Shown one piece after another: positions 62,426-64,000 of a stretch of DNA of 64,000 nucleotides (its first letter is position 1; every line of letters begins with the position of its first letter). The notes below the pieces were generated by a model. The model saw nothing but the letters and a program-made list of their open reading frames with translations. It was not told where the DNA came from and did no database searches. The stretch is taken from positions 119,229 to 183,228 of the forward strand of contig CAIULL010000113.1 of NCBI GenBank assembly GCA_903899985.1, given 5' to 3'. This DNA is from an uncultured Schlesneria sp. (GTDB lineage Bacteria > Planctomycetota > Planctomycetia > Planctomycetales > Planctomycetaceae). A program made the position numbers and the translations under genes.

Positions 62426-63742
62426 ATGAAATTAGTGATGATTGGGACGGGATATGTCGGCCTGGTCACTGGGACTTGTTTTGCCGACAGCGGCAATGAG
62501 GTCACTTGCGTGGATTTGGACGCCGAAAAGATCCGTCGCCTCAACGTTGGAGAGATTCCAATCTATGAACCAGGGCTCGTTGAACTCGTCGTCCGGAACA
62601 CGGCCGCTGGTCGTCTGAAGTTTACCACGTCTGCAGCAGAAGCCGTTCCCTCGGCCAAATGCGTCTTTCTTGCGGTAGGTACCCCGCAGCGTGATGACGG
62701 CTCTGCTGACTTGAGTATTTTTTTTAGTGCACTGGAATCGATTGCTCCTCATTTGGCGAAAGACGCCATAGTCGTCGTCAAGAGTACGGTCCCAGTCGGA
62801 ACCAACGCCGAAGTCGCGCGACGATTAAGAAAGCTGACTGGACGTGACGTGGACGTAGCGTCAAATCCGGAATTCCTGAAGGAAGGTTGCGCGATCGATG
62901 ATTTCACGAAACCTGACCGGGTCGTCGTTGGTGTCACTCGTCCGGAGGTCGCAACAGTTTTGCATGAAATCTATAAACCATTTCTCAGGACCGAGCATCC
63001 GTTTCTGGCGATGAATCTGGAAAGCTCGGAAATGACGAAGTATGTCGCTAACTGTCTGCTCGCGACGAAGATCAGTTTCATTAATGAAATGGCGAACATT
63101 TGCGAAAAAGTTGGTGCCGATATCAATCACGTCAGAAAAGGGATCGGACACGATCAGCGAATCGGATTTGCGTTCTTGTTCCCTGGCGTCGGATACGGAG
63201 GATCCTGTTTTCCCAAGGATGTGCGAGCACTGATTAACGTTGCCGATCTCAACGGAATCGCTCCGCGGATTCTTCAATCGGTTGATGATGTTAACGAAGC
63301 ACAAAAAGAGGTGATCTTCCAGAAGCTCACCAGTCATTTCAAGGGTAATTTCGCTGGGAAAACTGTGGCAATCTGGGGGCTTGCGTTCAAGCCGAGAACA
63401 GACGACATTCGTGAAGCACCGGCATTAGTTCTCATCGATCGATTGCTCGACGCTGGGGCAAAGGTCCGTGCCCATGACCCCGTGGCGATGGACAATGTTC
63501 GCAAGATTTACGGAGACAAAATCGTCTATTCTCCGACACCTTATGATGCCCTGGACGGGGCTGATGTTCTTGCGATCATCACGGAATGGAACGAGTTTCG
63601 AAATCCCGATTTTGATACGGTCCGTGAGAAGCTTCGTTCGCCGGTGATTTTCGATGGACGAAATCTCTTCAACCCCGAAAAAATGCAGGAGCTGGGATTC
63701 CATTATTCGGGCATCGGATTGGAATCTCAGCCGAAATCTTAG
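62426..63742 (+). CDS. ugd: UDP-glucose 6-dehydrogenase
   Basis: Oxidises UDP-glucose to UDP-glucuronate with 2 NAD+, 438 aa. Seen: the NAD motif [48 protein letters not shown], the helix with [15 protein letters not shown], and the catalytic Cys in [14 protein letters not shown], followed by [22 protein letters not shown] lies 9 nt before the ATG. It sits between the UDPGP fusion, which would supply UDP-glucose, and a UDP-glucuronate decarboxylase-like gene, which would use its product. Confidence 0.95.
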   Translation: MKLVMIGTGYVGLVTGTCFADSGNEVTCVDLDAEKIRRLNVGEIPIYEPGLVELVVRNTAAGRLKFTTSAAEAVPSAKCVFLAVGTPQRDDGSADLSIFFSALESIAPHLAKDAIVVVKSTVPVGTNAEVARRLRKLTGRDVDVASNPEFLKEGCAIDDFTKPDRVVVGVTRPEVATVLHEIYKPFLRTEHPFLAMNLESSEMTKYVANCLLATKISFINEMANICEKVGADINHVRKGIGHDQRIGFAFLFPGVGYGGSCFPKDVRALINVADLNGIAPRILQSVDDVNEAQKEVIFQKLTSHFKGNFAGKTVAIWGLAFKPRTDDIREAPALVLIDRLLDAGAKVRAHDPVAMDNVRKIYGDKIVYSPTPYDALDGADVLAIITEWNEFRNPDFDTVREKLRSPVIFDGRNLFNPEKMQELGFHYSGIGLESQPKS

Positions 63743-63797
63743 GTTCGCTGAAATCTTTTACAAAAAATCAACACACGTATTTGGATAGGCTTTAGTA

Positions 63798-64000
63798 ATG
63801 CGTTCGATTCTTGTTACCGGCGGAGCTGGTTTTCTTGGCAGCCATCTTTGTGAGCGTCTTCTTGAGAGAGGCGATAACGTCATATGCCTCGATAATTTCT
63901 TTACAGGACGAAAAGAGAATATCCTTCATTTGGTGGGGAATCCCAGATTTGAATTATTGCGACACGATATCGTCCAGCCATTCGTGTTGGAGGTCGATCA
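63798..64000 (+). CDS. UDP-glucuronate decarboxylase-like SDR epimerase (5' part only)
   Basis: First 67 codons of an extended SDR cut by the window end: [62 protein letters not shown]. The [23 protein letters not shown] and [10 protein letters not shown] phrases are those of UDP-xylose synthase (UXS), which decarboxylates UDP-glucuronate. It follows ugd by 55 nt. The catalytic YxxxK lies outside the window, so the call rests on the N-terminus only. Confidence 0.85.
   Translation, partial: MRSILVTGGAGFLGSHLCERLLERGDNVICLDNFFTGRKENILHLVGNPRFELLRHDIVQPFVLEVD

Noticed and set aside
1-64000. tRNA or rRNA genes
   Set aside because: Gaps were read for T-loop and cloverleaf-like segments and for rRNA landmarks; none was convincing, though a covariance-model scan was not possible.

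Overview
The window looks like a chromosomal segment of a planctomycete, most likely from the Planctomycetaceae side of the phylum. This is inferred from family content, not from a database match. The signs are two giant PVC-type membrane-bound dehydrogenase/cytochrome c proteins with CxxCH motifs, a DUF1501 protein with a Tat leader, a DUF1080 protein, a Ser/Thr kinase with C-terminal leucine-rich repeats, a PP2C phosphatase, BatA/VWA membrane proteins, and tetrahydromethanopterin-linked C1 genes (a formylmethanofuran:H4MPT formyltransferase and a HisA/HisF-related protein). Starts at GTG and TTG are common. I saw no rRNA, tRNA, CRISPR array, prophage or intact insertion sequence.

Layout. 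1-2.2 kb: lipid-transport ABC pair (mlaF, cut by the window edge, and mlaE) and ribosomal protein bS21, all on the minus strand. 2.6-7.8 kb: PP2C phosphatase, rhodanese and a PVC heme-binding dehydrogenase. 8-13.7 kb: an aminotransferase, orphan E2-type acyltransferase and SDR operon, a small membrane protein, the peroxiredoxin Bcp, a divergent HisA-like protein and a secreted hypothetical. 13.7-15.1 kb: a repeat-rich non-coding island. 15.1-18.8 kb: a Gly/Tyr-rich secreted protein and a larB-nnrD-aspartoacylase operon. 19.2-28.2 kb: receptor-like LRR kinase, slyX and P450, then asd, lysA, a sarcosine-oxidase-like flavoenzyme and a methyltransferase. 28.3-41.3 kb: an Ntn hydrolase, the DUF1501/DUF4175-like/VWA/BatA operon, a divergent cNMP-FHA protein and a Moco oxidoreductase. 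41.6-44.5 kb: DUF1080, a 66-aa membrane peptide and an SMP-30 fusion. 44.6-45.45 kb: a second, inverted copy of the repeat seen at 14-15 kb. 45.7-50 kb: the C1 operon (5-formyl-THF cyclo-ligase then fhcD) and a UvrA paralog. 51-57.6 kb: a ceramidase/PVC-dehydrogenase/cytochrome c fusion overlapping a class C serine hydrolase. 58-64 kb: the start of an exopolysaccharide cluster (NusG-like antiterminator, UDP-sugar epimerase, a UDPGP-pyrophosphorylase/phosphomannose-isomerase fusion, UDP-glucose dehydrogenase, UDP-glucuronate decarboxylase-like).

How genes work together. The last region makes UDP-glucose, UDP-glucuronate, probably UDP-xylose, and mannose-6-P/fructose-6-P interconversion, under a dedicated NusG-like factor. 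asd and lysA give the aspartate-semialdehyde and terminal steps of lysine/diaminopimelate synthesis, although other genes of that pathway are not here. The 5-FCL/fhcD pair and the HisA-like gene point to the H4MPT C1 route.

The most interesting non-gene signal is a dispersed element of about 0.8-1 kb with phased 10-bp tandem repeats. It occurs twice, in opposite orientation, about 30 kb apart. Both copies lie between the 3' ends of convergent genes, and one copy carries an internal duplication of its core.
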